A stretch of DNA of 64,000 nt from Ficedula albicollis (lineage: Eukaryota; Chordata; Aves; Passeriformes; Muscicapidae). Below the pieces are notes generated by a model that saw nothing but the letters and a program-made list of their open reading frames with translations, was not told the origin of the DNA and did no database searches. This document shows positions 13,789 through 26,889 of the stretch, in pieces (within the stretch, counting starts at the first letter, position 1; every line of letters starts with the position of its first letter). A program made the position numbers and the translations under genes. The stretch covers positions 3,431,425-3,495,424 of the forward strand of contig NC_021678.1 in assembly GCF_000247815.1 (NCBI RefSeq), read 5' to 3'.

Positions 13789-14896
13789 ATACCCTGTCTT
13801 CAATTTGTTGGATCAAACAAATTGGGTTTTGGTAGATTTTCTAGCTGCTTATTCAGTGTCTTGGCTTGTTCTAGGTGATGTGGATAATTTCCTTCTTGTC
13901 TCCTAATTTATTTGCCTTCAGACATGTAGCTGCTCTCGTGTTCCTGGAAAATGGAAAGGATGTGTTAGCAGGAAATGCTTGCAGTTAATGAAAATAGGCT
14001 GTACCTACTGATGATTAGTCCTTAATGCAAAGAGGGAACGTTCCCTCTCCAGCTTTGTGGCCTGAATTAGCATCTGACTGTTCTTTGTCCTGAGGCCGGC
14101 TCTGAATGACCCCGGGATTGGTTCATGGCTTAGGGCCCCCAGTAATAGGATTTCCTGTGAGGGTGTGTCACCAGTCCTTGCACAGGTTCAAAGGGAACAT
14201 GGGTTTTCCCTCCTCTGTTGCATCCTCTGGACTTGTGCCCCTTGGCTGTGGCTCCTTTTCCCCCCAGACTATCGAACCTTCCCTGCGAGGTTTCAACTGG
14301 GATTTGATGACTGCTGCCATCCCAGCTCCTTTCAAGTGTCTCATCATCCCATCACACCCAAAGCGTGTGGGGACGAGTTCTCGGGTTCAAGAGTGAACAT
14401 AAATACATTTAGTGCTTCTCTGAAAGGCTTTTAAGTGCAGCACTGCTCTTTTGCAGCTCTTTTTGCTTCCTTTGAAGGCTGAGCAGCCGCTGCTGAACTC
14501 AGGGCTGCAGTTCGACTGCTCCCTTAGCAAGCAGTTAAAACATCAGCTATTACACTGATGTGCAAATGTTATTTTGTGCTGAAGTCATGCTGGAAATAGT
14601 TCAAAATGTCTTGTTTATTTGGATTCACGAGGGGCACGCTGTCTTGCTGAGCTCTAATCTTGTTTTGCTCTCTGCTTTCTTTGCAATCAGCAGAGCTGTA
14701 TTCAAACCATGCTGAGAGATTTAAGGGACCTCTTGGTCTGCACCCCAGGAGCCACAGGCTGAGGGCAGCACCCCTGGGTTTGTGCCTTTTGGGAAGCTGG
14801 GTTATTAATCATTTGTTTTCCCCCAGCCTCTGTCCTCAGATGGATGGAACAGGCTCTGTTCCTGTATTGAATTAAACCCTCTGCCCCTGTGCTCAG
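13789..14896. other. Non-coding stretch
   Basis: Nothing recognised. Short frames below 100 residues only. Confidence 0.6.
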
Positions 14897-15376
14897 GTGG
14901 GACCCCACCTGCAGAGCTGCCCCAGCACAGGAGGGACCTGGAGCTGCTGGAGAGAGTCCAGAGGAGGCTCCAGGATGGTCAGAGGGATGGAGCAGCTCTG
15001 CTGGGATTGTTCAGCCTGGAGAGGAAAAGCTTTGGAGTGACCAAATTGTGGCCTTCCAGGGCCTGGGGAAGCTGACAAGAAAGACGGAGAGAGATTTTGG
15101 GCCAGGGCATAAAGTGCCAGGACAAGGAGAATGGCTTCCCACTGCCAGAGGGCAGGGTCAGATGGGATATTGGGAAGGAATTGTTCCTGGGAGGGTGGGC
15201 AGGCCCTGGCACAGGGTGCCCAGAGCAGCTGTGGATCCCTGGCAGTGCCCAAGGCCAGGCTGGATGGGGCTTGGAGGAGTCTGGAATAGTGGGAGGTGTC
15301 CCTGCCCAGGGCAAGGGGTGGAATGAGATGGGCTTTAAGGTCCCTTCCAACACAAACCATTCTGTGATTCTTTTAA
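14897..15376 (+). mobile_element. CR1 LINE 3' fragment, about 480 bases
   Basis: Runs from GAGCTGCCCCAGCACAGGAG through the GGAGCTGCTGGAGAGAGTCC region (ORF2 LLERVQRR-type block) and GGGATATTGGGAAGGAATTG to AAACCATTCTGTGATTCTTT. Same subfamily as the copies at 32.3 and 56.8 kb. Confidence 0.92.
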
Positions 15377-17006
15377 ATACCTCTTACTGGATAAGCACTG
15401 ACTCATTTGTTCATTATTTTAATGACAGATGCACTTGTTTAAAATAACTCCATGTTTTTACAGTTTTACTGTTTAGCAGATAATACAGTTATTGGGATTT
15501 TGGGACAATATGCTCTGTTTCAGTTCACTCCTTAAATGTTTTCCTCTGTGTTTGCAAGATGCATGAAGACAAAAAGGGTTTTTTTTTCCTGGCCTGTGCT
15601 GCCCTGCCTCTGCTGTCCCCATTCCCAGTAAGGAGTTGAAATGCTGTCAGCAACTGTTTTGACAGATTTTTCATGTACTACTTAGGAAGACAAAAAGTTA
15701 CATCTCACATATTTTGCTGTGCAGGGATAAACACACAGCAAAGGGTGGCTGAAATATTTGGTATGAACATTCTGAGGGATTTTGTAGTCCCAGCAGAGGA
15801 TGTCTGCTCTATCACCAGAGTCCTATGTGGCTGTCCCTGCTGTTCAAATCATGTGTGTATCCCAGCTACATCCAGGCAGGTTTAAATATCCTCCTGTCAG
15901 AGCATGCTCTCACCTCCAGGTTCCTCCCTGCCCTTCCCTGCATTGTGGAGCATCCTCACAGCCATCTCCAGACACTGACACATCACTGAGTTCACCAAGC
16001 TTTGCTAAGAGTTGCTTGGAAAGCTGATGCAACCTGGGGAGCTCCCTGAGCTGTGTGTGACACATCCAGGAAGGCAGAAAGGTGAGGGACAGGCTTTGCA
16101 CAAAGGCTGTGTCACTATCAGGATGTGTTAATGGGGTGGCTTCAGGTGTTTTGTGGGTGCTGATCCAGATTCCCTGGTGCTCAGTGCCAGCAGGAGTGCC
16201 CTGCCCTAGTGCTGCTTCCCAAATTCAGGGGCAGCACTCAACTTGCTCTCGATGTTCTGTTATGATTTCCCCGCCTGTGTTTTGGTCTCTGTGAAGCTTC
16301 TCACGGAAGGCAGCTCAGTACTAAGACACTGTCTCCAGCTCTGCAGTTTTGCTGATCTGTTTGAAGTCCCCAGACAGTTGATCAGGCAAACTTGCTGCTA
16401 AATGGATGATCTAATTCCCAGTGAATGCTGTGATCACAAGCATTACCCTACATCACAGAAACAATTTGAAAACCAGTGCGTACTCCTCAAGCTGTCAGTT
16501 GTCTTTCAGCACCCTCCTTGTGCTCTTTTATCTTTAAATGCTTGTGCTGAAACTCAAATAAACTTACCTGTCAGCAGCTGCAGGAATGTCTCTTCTGTCT
16601 CCAGCTCCTTCCTAGCTGTAGCTGGCAGTTTAAAAGCTGTTTACAGAGGAGATAAAGCAAGGAGCTCTCTTGTAGCTGCTGTTTCTCTAAATGATTTTTC
16701 TTACACTCCAGTAATACTCAGCATAAATTGTGTCGGTGCTTTGTCAGGGTTGCTCAAAGGCAGCACATGAGTTCTGTGCTCAGAACCCCTGAGGACACGG
16801 GCAGGGCAGGAAGGTGTCCCTGTACAATGGGAAAACGGGGTGGAGAGATGGTCTGGAGAGAGGTGACTTCCTGGGAAAAGAATGGAACAGAGCACCCAAC
16901 CACCCGACTGCCTGAAGAGTGGTCCCCAGCAGAGGATTGCTGTTTCACAGCCCACAGATATGTGGTTTCAATTTTATGAGGAACAACTCTTTTGGAACCT
17001 GAAATT
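15377..17006. other. Non-coding stretch
   Basis: Nothing recognised. The 122-residue open frame at 16,402-16,770 shows no family motif. Confidence 0.6.
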
Positions 17007-17212
17007 CATAGACTCATAAAATCATTAGGGTTGGAAAGACCTCTGGGATCATCAAGTCCAACTGTGCCCGATGCCCACCTTGTCCCCAGAGCCCTGAGTG
17101 CCACCTCCAGCCCTTCCTTGGACACCTCCAGGGATGGGCACTCCAAACCTCCCTGGGCAGCCCCTGCCAAGGCCTGAGCACCCTTTCAGTGAATCAATCC
17201 CTCCTGAAATTC
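17007..17212 (-). mobile_element. CR1 LINE 3' fragment
   Basis: Starts CATAGACTCATAAAATCATT, then AGGGTTGGAAAGACCTCTGG, and continues through GCCCACCTTGTCCCCAGAGC. It is the inverted relative of the 11.6-12.1 kb copy and shares its minor differences. Confidence 0.9.
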
Positions 17213-20200
17213 CATGTGGAATATCCAAGAAAGTCTGTTTTTTTGTGGGCCTGTTTATTCTCTTTCTTCTCAAGCTGGGGTTCTAGATGGTAATTTCAGT
17301 GAAAGCCCAGTTCTCATCACAAGTCCTTCCTTTCTGTTCCAGCATCCAAAACCATGCAGTAGGAGTACCTGACAAATTTGCCCCAAGGAGCAACTTTATT
17401 TTTACACCACAACCTTGCAAAAAGCAAGTCTAACAACTTAGATAAGTGAGCTTAATAAAACAGCAAGTTTTTGTTTGCATCCTTCTGCTTCTTGCTTGTG
17501 CAAGAGGCACCATCCTTGTAAAAGTCATGCTAAATCTGAAACTCATTCTCTGTCAGTAAAATGACAAAAACCCACCCATTTTTTGCATGTTGATGCGCTG
17601 GTTGTTTAGTTTTATCTGGAGAATACTTACACTCAGCCAAGGTCTGCTTCTCTGTGCTAATTTGAGGTGAAGTGAAAATGGACACTTCAAAGCAATCCTG
17701 TGTTGTCATTCTGTGAATTTGAGATGCTGAAAACAAAACAAAACAAAAAAGTGTCCCAGCAGGAGTTTGAGGCTACAGCTCTGCCCCTGGGCGTACTGTG
17801 AATGTTAATGACACAGAGCTGTGGGGACTGTTTGCACACAAAAAGAGGAAACCCAGGTGTGTTGAGCAGGAATCAGGTGTGTGCTGCAAGGTCAGTGAGG
17901 CTGGAGAGCAGCAATTGGTTACTAATAAAAAAACCAGGTCATTTTCTGTGCACCTCCTTAGGGGTCACTTTGCTGGTGCTGCATGAGGAAATAATAAATA
18001 TAGGTGACCTAGCTATGTGTATATGTATTTTATTTATTAAAAACCATCTTCCATGAGTGGAGGAAGGGACATGCACAGCCAGGGGTGTGGTTAATTCCTT
18101 GCTCTGCTGCTCTGGTTTAAGAAAGGTTTTGGAAGCATCTGTTTTGAGATATTGAGAGGTTACTGCATTTTGCTGGCTCTTTCCTGTCTCTGCAGCCTAA
18201 TGCTTGTTTCTTGGAACACTGGGAGAATGCAAAAATATTATTAGTTTTGGGTTTTGTTCTGCTCTTGGGAGGCTTTTTTCCTGAATTTGGAGGTTCTTTC
18301 ACTGCAAAATAGCTGCAAAGTTGCAGTAGTAAATGAATAAATGTTATTAGTGAAGGAGTAGATAACAGAACAAACTTCTGTAAAAATAATTCTAAAAATC
18401 ACCTTTTTCTCCATGATTTTCCATGTCCTGAATCCTCCATTTCCAAAAAGAAGAAGGTTCAGCAAAGGATGATTAAGGTGATCAAAGGCATGGAACAGCT
18501 GTTATATAAAAGGAGATAAATAAAATTTACCTCTTCAGCATGGAGCAGAAATGATTGGGAGGGGAAGAAGCAGGAGAGGAATGTTTGGCAGAGTGGGAGC
18601 TTTGCATCTTCCAAAGAAGATGCCTTCCTCACTCAATAAAACTCCAAGGAAGCAATGACCTTATGAAAGGGAAAGCTTTTCTTTTGGTGGTGCCCAGTTA
18701 TGATGTGATATTCCTGGTGGCCAGGATGTTTCTGGAAGGTGAGTGGTTCAGAGGAGGCTAAAACCCATCCTGTTGAAAGCTATTGGAGACAGTGTCTCCT
18801 GGCTCAGGGAACAGTTATTAAAGCAGTGTTTGAGGAATCCCAGGATGGCTGAGGCTTTCCCTTGTCGAAAAAGGTATCACTGTCTGTGTTAAACTCTTTG
18901 TAGAAACGTGAAACTTCCTTTTGTAAGCAGGTCATAAATAACACCTGTTATTACACCATAAATAACGCTGTTGTGTAGCAGTGTAACACAGGGGCTACAA
19001 CCCGGAGTAGCAGATGAAATGTGGGATTTCTTGGCTTCCGTTCTATTTCCTACTTTTGGTAGGTAATGGGAAACAGGCAAGGAATAGCAAGTGATTCAGG
19101 TGATAGAAAGCTGGTGTTTAGGAGCAGATGATAGCAGCAGTTGTCTTGGCTGATCGGGCTGTGTTCCTTTCCCAAAATTCTGCAGTCTGGAGGGTGCTGG
19201 GAGCGGGGTGGGTTGGGGTGGCAGTGTGCCAGCTGGTGCTGGGGTAATGGTCAGGTTACCCTGGTGAGCTGGAGACAGATGGGCCCCAGCATTTCCCTGC
19301 ACACTCCATTCCCAGCCTGACACAATGTTTGGGTAGGGCTGGAACGCTGGGATTGCACCTTCACCCAGGGAGGGCGAAGGTTCCTTACACTGCACAGCAC
19401 TTTTTACTACACACAGGGGGGGTTGCTTGGCTGCCATATGGAAGGACTGAATTTCCCTGGAGATTTTGACGTTCAGCAGCGTGTGGGTGTTAGGAGGCTT
19501 TGGGAGGTGGAGGAGGATGGAGTTGGAATAATGTCCTTTGAATCAGAGCTGTTTTGATCTGCTAGAAAGAAACTGGCTGCTCGAAAAGGAGGGGAGAAAT
19601 CCTCAGACATTGGACTACTGTAGGATTTTGTGCAGAGAAAAAAGACTTGGAGCAGGAGCTGTTTAAGAATTGATCCTGGTCTGGGTGGGGCAGAAACCCA
19701 AGTGTGAATGAGCATGTGTGGGGTCCCTGACATGCTGTACACACAAGGTCAACAGCCATACCTTGAAAATGGAAAGAGGCTCTTGGTTCAGTGGGCTGCA
19801 GCCCACGGCATGGCTGTGTGATAACTTGGAGAGTAAATTCCAAGTGATTTATCTCTCTTCTGATCTCTCTTGAACTCTGACTGCTTGTGTCTGTTGCTGT
19901 CAAGTGGCTGCTTCTGTATTTATGAGCAAGGTGGAAACTACTGACCTGCTTTGCCTCCTCTGAAAGGCAAGTGACAGTTCTCTCTGAGATGGCAAGGGCA
20001 GTATTTCTGCATGTGCTTGGACTAAATTTACTGTAGGGAACTGAAAAGTGTGGATGGTGACGACTGCTGGAAGGGGAAGCGTGTATTTACTGCTCGGTGG
20101 CAATAGATTTATAGACAGTTTGGTTTATAGATAAATATTGTTGCCTCTATTTCTGTAGCCATAAGCAGTAGATTTTAAAGCTTAAACTTTGTTACAATCT

Positions 20201-20956
20201 AGGGACCTTTTTACATTTTTTTCCCTATCCCATCTGCTGAGTTTTTCACTGGCGGCTGAGGTGTCACGTGGCGCCGGGAGAGCCAAGAGAAGTGACGCAT
20301 CCCGGTATCCCATGGTAACTCTCCTTTCCCTTCGTTTTTAGCTCCTTTGCTTTGCTCCCAGATGGAATAACCTGCCTGTGGGATTAGGTTGGCTCTGCTC
20401 ACTCGAAGGTGAGGTTCCAGGGTTTTCACTCCTGAAAATGGTCTGCACTCTGGTAACCCAGATTGCCCTCTGGAAGGGAAACAAAGAGCACAACAAAACA
20501 CGAGGCAGCAACCCTGCTCCACACCAACACCAGCCCCCACCAAGCCCAGAAATCTCCAAGTTCCCCACCCAAACTTCTCAACATGCAGGAAGCATCGGTG
20601 GGAGTTCACTCTTTGTTTGCCATTCAGGATATTGAAGCTTGTCTGAGAAGTTTCTGCAAACCATGGGTAGATACCCTGTGAGTGAGCTACCATTCTCACC
20701 AAAGCTGAATTTGCAATTAGGGTCTTGCAGTTTACACAGGTTCTGCTGCTAGAAACTGGTTGGGTGAGGCTTGCTTTTTTTTTTCCCCTTCACCACCCCC
20801 ATCAGTTGTTTTTAACCTCTGGTTGCTGTATGCAGTTACTGCCTGCATTTTTGTTAGAAATATCCTACTTATCCCTCAATAAAAGCTCGTGGTTTTGCAT
20901 TCAGATATGCTGATATTTTTTAGGATCCTGATAATTTTTTGAAAAATGGATCATTG
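17213..20956. other. Non-coding stretch
   Basis: No exon recognised. A small CpG cluster with a CACGTG motif lies at about 20,245-20,310, too short to call a promoter. Confidence 0.6.
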
Positions 20957-21167
20957 AATTATAGAATCATAAAATGGCTTGTGTTGGAAGGGACCTTAAA
21001 TCTCGTCTCATTCTACCCCTGCCGTGGGCAGGGACACCTTCCACTGTCCCAGGCTGCTCCAAGCCCCATCCAGCCTGGCCTTGGACACTGCCAGGGATCC
21101 AGGGGCAGCCACAGCTGCTCTGGGCACCCTGTGCCAGGGCCCCACCATCCTCCCAGGGAACAACTAA
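20957..21167 (-). mobile_element. CR1 LINE 3' fragment
   Basis: ATTATAGAATCATAAAATGG at the left edge is the inverted 3' terminus; it continues through GCCTTGGACACTGCCAGGGA and GCTCTGGGCACCCTGTGCCA to CTCCCAGGGAACAAC. Confidence 0.92.
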
Positions 21168-22271
21168 CTGAATGCCATTTTCTCCTCTGTGTCTGTATAT
21201 CCACTGTAACTTTATTGTGTTAAACCAGCCATGGTATGACTCGCTCAGCCTGAAACAGAACAGCTCCTCACCAGGGGTAAACAGTGAGTAGAGCCCTTGC
21301 AGTGAGAGAACCTCAAACCTGTTCTTGCATCCTGTTTCCAAACTCTCCTGTGCCTGTTTTCTGTGTGCACTGAAGCACAGCTAAAGCAATGTGTGTCTGG
21401 TTTAACTCTGCCCTGCCAATTGGATTTCTGCTTTAGGGCACAGCTTTCACAAACCGAATTTATCCTCAGGGAGGAAGAAGAAGAAACTGGTTTTGCTCAC
21501 ACGTAGTCCCCGTGTAGTGGAGGAGTCGGTGGTGAAGTTTTTCAGTGAGGCAGGATTTGCATTTGCTGTTGCCACAGCTACAAGTGAGCTCACAGCATTT
21601 CAGTCCCTCAGCCAGAGACGAGCAGGAGTTTTCAGAGTGAAGGCACCAGTGCACCCAGATGACTCATTCTGGTGTGTCCAAGGGCTGGGGAATCACTTCT
21701 TGAATGGGAGAGGATGCCGTGGTGTGCGGGGGAGGAGGCAGGAGATGTACTCTGAGCACTTTGGGGCTGCCTGGATTTGGGGCACGTGCTGGGAGCAGGC
21801 TGCTGAGCTGTCACCTGATGCACAACCTCCCTGCGGGCACCTGGATGTTGGGAAGTATCCCAGCACTTCTCTGATGTGCTCCCTCTGGCTTTGCTCCAAG
21901 CAGGTAATGAGTACAAATCTCTCCTCTCGTCCTGACGGGTCTGAATTCCCTTCTGTTCCGTTTCAGTTCCGGGCAGTCCATCGTGATGCCCTGGGTTTGC
22001 ATGGGGCTGCTGCTGCCTGGCTAAATCCAGACAATAGCCTGCTTGTGGCAGCTGAAAGTGGTGCTGGAAAAAAAAAAAAATCCCTCTTCTGTAATTGCAG
22101 GAGAAAAACAAGCCTGTGTGCAGCAGGAAGCAGCAAGACTCTATTAACTCATACTTCTAATTTTTTCCCTGTGTTTTCTGCACAGTCTGTGATGATTTAA
22201 GCATAAATTGCTTGGAAAAGTCCTTTGCCTGTTATTTATTACTGATTGCTTGCATGGCATGGGGGTTGGGA

Positions 22272-22314
22272 GGTTAAGGTCTCATTCCAACCCAAACCAT
22301 TCCATGATTCTGCA
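22272..22314 (+). mobile_element. CR1 terminal remnant
   Basis: Only the last ~40 bases remain: TTAAGGTCTCATTCCAACCC, then AAACCATTCCATGATTCTGC. Confidence 0.75.
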
Positions 22315-23991
22315 GTTTGGGTGGATGTCAGAGGATGGTTACCCTGTACCCAGAGATTTGCCATTGGAACCGTTGTAAGTAAGTCTGGAATATTTAACAA
22401 GGAGATAATTGGATGACTGCCTTCATCTAGGTAAGATTAAAAAACTTTGAGCTGTCTTGCTGTCAGGTTTCTTCTTTTTCCCAGTGAAAGCCTGGCTGGC
22501 TGGTGCTGCCTGCTTCTCTTGTTGTCAGCATTTCATAAGCCTAAGTGCCTGCAATGGCCTTTTCCTGCTGATTCCTAACCCTTGGAATGGTTAACAAGAA
22601 GCTATTTCCCCTCTGTTATCATATGCAAAGTACTACTGTGACACTGCTGAAAAGTCTTAGACCTGTTGTGTGAGTCAGAAAAGCTGGAGATGGAAGAGAA
22701 CTGTGATATGTGGCCAGTTCAGTAAATCCAGGGATCTGAAACTAAAGGGAGGAACTGAATCAGAAGTGTGAGCAGTTATGTGACACTTTTCCCCCCAACA
22801 AACAGCTGTAACTTGTCACACAGGTCACTTCACTGGTGTCCTGTCTATTGACCTGGGCTCGTTTAAAGATTTCATTGCTGCACTTGGTGGGTTCTGTTGA
22901 GGTTTTGAATTTCTGTGTTTCAAAGCGCTTTTGTATTGATGATGTGCTTAAGGTTGGTTTTTGTTTGTTTTTTTTTTTTCTGTGTTGTAGGCCTTTTTCT
23001 GCTGTGACTTCTTATTTTTGGAGCTATGGGTGTGTAGCTTTATGGATTAATAAAAACTAGAGAGGGGGAGAACCCTAGATCAAGGGCAGAGGCATCTCCA
23101 GGCTCCACTTTTCCTTTGTGTTCACCCTGGAATAAGCTTGGAATAGGGGAATTCAGCTTGTATTTGACAAGGAGATGCCAAATCCCATAGCAGGTGGAGC
23201 AAAACAAGCAGCAGATCAAACTGAGGGGCCATTGGCCACCAAAGTTATAGGAAGATGCAGTTTTCAACTTATGGGAGTCCCATCAATGTGTGGTGAGCTT
23301 GTAGGGTGGACAGGGATGCTGAACAGCTGAATTATGGATTTGTTACTTGGATTGATGATCATCTGGAAGAAGACTGTAGGCTATGGTAGAGCCAGGGGTG
23401 CCAGGATTGTGAGACACAGGAATGCTGCTTCTCACTGTTTTTTTTGGACGAGGCTGGCCAAGGAATAAAGGTCAGAATGACTGGGGAAAGCCTTTTGGCA
23501 CCAGCACGGTGCTGTCTGCAAGTGAAGTTTATCCCTGCAGGCAGCTGCTCGCCCCGGGGACTGGCCAATTTTGGCTTTTGTTGTTTGTTTGTTTTTTCTT
23601 CTCTTAGTAACTCTCCAAAATACACTGCAGGGTGTCTGGTTGCACCTAAGGGATTACCTTTGTGGGCAGGAGAATAAAGAAGAACAGAGCTGCTGTCCTG
23701 GAGATCTACATTTGTGCTTCTGCCTGGAGATTTTGGGCTAGTTGTGGTCCCTGTGCCACTGTGCTGAACCCTCTGCAGGTGACACCAGCTGCACAGGGTC
23801 TGGCCTGAGCTGTTGCTCTCACTCTTTTCCACGTGGATTTTGTGGTTTGTTCCCCTAATAGAAGCCAAAGGAGTGGTTCTGGGCATGAAAATTATTGTGG
23901 GACAGTGTATCTGCTTTGGATGCATAAAGATGCAGTTAAGGCTTGAGAGAAGTGTTTTGAACACTCCTGGAGAGTTTGGATGGATGAAAGA

Positions 23992-24013
23992 GCTCTGCTG
24001 GATCCAGCAGAGC
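23992..24013. repeat. 22-bp perfect palindrome
   Basis: GCTCTGCTGGA followed by its exact reverse complement, centred on a GGATCC site. There is no spacer loop and no flanking element, so it may be chance. Confidence 0.7.
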
Positions 24014-25418
24014 CTGGGGAAGTGCTTACCCAGAGTGTATTGGCACAAGGTGTTCCTGTGCTCCTTGAGTTCCTTTCACCGTGAAAAGGTGAATTAGAAA
24101 GGGGTTTCTGCTGCCCAGTGGGTTCTGGTGAGGTATTTATATTGGATAGAGCTGTTTCCCGTGGGAATCCACGTCCTTTCCTTTCTAAGAAGCTTGTTTT
24201 GATCTGACATCGTGGTGGAATTTAATGCTTTCGGTACAAGAAATTAAACAGAGGTTTAAAAATAAAAATACCCCCCTTACTCTCAAATCTGAGAATGACT
24301 TTTGAACCAGCGCAGGCAGGAGAGAATCCCTCTATGTATTATTTGCTCTCTTGGGTTTTGATCTTGTTTTTTTATTGGCCCTAAAAATGTCCAGAGGTTA
24401 AAATTAGAATAATAAACATTTACAAGGGAATTTTCTACGGTCAGCTTTCATTTAGCACTGAAAGCTCTGGAAAGCCTGATTCATTTTGGGATGCTGAAGA
24501 CTAAGTGAGTTTTTTCCTGTTTTGTTTTAGAGCTGCATGATGGATGTGGAAGTTTGAATTTTCCTTTATTTAGTAGTGTACCAAAACCAGTCTTTTGCTG
24601 TATAAACAAACGGTCACATTCATAACAGCAAGAGCAACTAAGCAAGGGCAGTGACTTAGAGGGGGAATATCTTGGTATTGCTAGTGTTTAATGAAAAATG
24701 GAGATCTTTTGTGCCAAAATGTTCCTGAATTTGTAACATATTGACCACACAAAGTCCCGCAGCTTTTCTTAGGCAGGAGGGAGAGCTGCTGTGCCCCTCT
24801 CTGTCACACTGTGCTGTTGCATGGTGTATTTGGGGAAGGAGGACTGCTCCTTTTGTCACCAGATGAACAATCCTAAACTCTATTGGGGTTCCTGTTGGGT
24901 GGGTCTGTGATGAAAACCCTGGCTGTGCTGTGTTGGTTTTATGGTTGATCATCATTGATGCCCTCAGTGTGGGTGTAAGGATGTTCCCTGTGCTTCAGTT
25001 CCTGCTGGTTTTTATTCAGGACCATTTCAAAAAGTCATCCACTTCTTTGGGGCAAGATGGAGTCCTGGCTGCCTCTGGATTGATGTGCAATTTCCATATA
25101 TAATAATTTCTCTTCATATGTGTGTGCCTGTGTTTTTATTTCTCTGGTTCCCTGAAACTTTGGCCAATTGTTCCTTACTCTGCCAGCAGCATCCCAGGAT
25201 CCTTGATGTGGATCTCACAGCAGTGTGCTGGACTTGCAGCATCCCTGATTCCCCATTGGTTTGGTTGTTATGGGTTTCAGTGCCAGGTACAACCTGCTGG
25301 TACTTTCCAGCTGTGACTCCTCTTGTAGAGGAGCCACTCTCCTCCAGCAGAGTAACACAGTGGCAGGGCTGTTGTTTTGGGGCTGCCTTTTTTTGCACCT
25401 ACTCAGGGAATCCCAAAA

Positions 25419-25745
25419 GACTTAGAAGGGACCTTAAAGCCCATCCAGTGCCACCCCCTTCCACTGTCCCAGGCTGCTCCAAGCCCCAGTGTCCAACCTG
25501 GCCTTGGACACTGCCAGGGACCCAGGGGCAGCCACAGCTGCTCTGGGCACCCTGTGCCAGGGCCTGCCCACCCTCCCAGGGAACAATTCCTTCCCAATAT
25601 CCCATCTGACCCTGCCCTCTGGCAGTGGGAGCCCCCCTGCTCTGCTGCCCACGCTGGGGGCTCAGCCCAGGGCACAGGGGCCGTTCTGGGTCCCAGCTCT
25701 CACCCACAGCACCCCCAGGTCCTTCTCCAGGGCTGCTCTCAGACA
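25419..25745 (-). mobile_element. CR1 LINE fragment joining the 3' end to an ORF2 segment
   Basis: The left part is a standard inverted CR1 3' end (CTTAGAAGGGACCTTAAAGC through CTGACCCTGCCCTCTGGCAG). To the right, CACCCACAGCACCCCCAGGT CCTTCTCCAGGGCTGCTCTC resembles an internal ORF2 segment, so the copy has an internal deletion relative to a full element, or two copies abut. Confidence 0.85.
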
Positions 25746-26889
25746 TTTCCCTGCCCAGCCTTTTGCATTATACTGGAATCCAGCTTGGTAGCCACAAGTG
25801 GAACAGTCCATAAAAACCTTCCCAAGCTCCTGGATGAAGCCATGGTATGGCTTAGAGTCATAGACCCTGCCAGAAAGTGCACCTGCTTGGGACAGGGACT
25901 GGGCCAGCTGACCCCAGAAGTCCCTTGTAACGTGGGGCATCTGGACTTGGTGTCACCAGGCTGATGCTAGGAACACACCCGTGGCAAGAAGCCAGAGCCA
26001 TAGATGGCCTTAAATCCCTGTGAACCAGTGCTTGCAGGGAGTCAGTTTAAAACTGCAGTGATGCCTTTGCTTTTGCTGTGTGGAGAGACCTCGAGTGCCC
26101 TGTCCCCAGCTGTGCCAGCTGCCACCACAGCAGAGCCCAGCTGGGCTCTCCCTGTCCCTGCTCAGCCCTCAGTGTATTTGCAAAGAGAGGAGAAGGAGGA
26201 GGAGGAGGTGTGCTAAACTGAGAACCAGGCAAGGCAAATGTGCTGACAGTTACAGAGAGACTTGTTTTATTGGGAGCTTTTGGACAAAGCACTGGATATT
26301 GCATGGAGTCTTCCCTGTCTCTCCTTTTTTAGGGTGAAATATTGATAGTTAAGATAAATTTTGTACTTCCCTCCGCTGCCTCTTTTTGCCAGACCACCCC
26401 CAGCTGTGGGAATGGGGAATGTTGTAGATTCAAAGAAATTACAACTTTAATTTATCTCTTGGCCCTAAAATAAAAAACTCTAGTATTTCTGTTGTTTTAC
26501 ACCAGCAAGAAGTAGTTATCTGTTAAGTTAATGAAGATTTTGGCTTGTAAACCTAAGTGATATCCATGTCTGACTCTTCTTGCTTTGTTATCATAGAGGA
26601 TAATCATCCTCTGGTATTTAGAGATGTAACAGAGAATTTGTGGGGCTGAGGGCTTTTTTAAAGCATTCATCCCAGTGGTGGTGTTTGAGGGGAAAAAAAA
26701 AAGGCAAAAGGGAAGCAAAACTCGAGGGAGATGGAGACTGTAAGGAATCTTTATGGAATGTGAGTGATGAAACACCTCCTGACTGGTCTGTTCACATTGC
26801 CCGTTGACCTCTGTGTCACATTGAGAAAGCAGAAGTGGAGTCAAACCACAGCCAAGGTGAGTTAGCAAGGGCTAGGAGCTTGAATCTTC
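25746..26889. other. Non-coding stretch
   Basis: Nothing recognised; a GGA-rich patch lies near 26,185-26,210. Confidence 0.6.

Larger units (their letters stand above)
21168..25418. other. Non-coding stretch
   Basis: Holds the CR1 remnant at 22.27 kb and the palindrome at 23.99 kb. Two longish open frames (21,493-22,200 plus, 235 residues; 23,359-24,048 minus, 229 residues) have no recognisable domain, splice context or biased composition. Confidence 0.55.

Noticed and set aside
21493..22200. 235-residue plus-strand open frame
   Set aside because: No domain or motif recognised, it includes a Lys run from an A tract, and it is overlapped by similar frames on the other strand.
23359..24048. 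229-residue minus-strand open frame
   Set aside because: No recognisable family, no splice or promoter context; consistent with chance.
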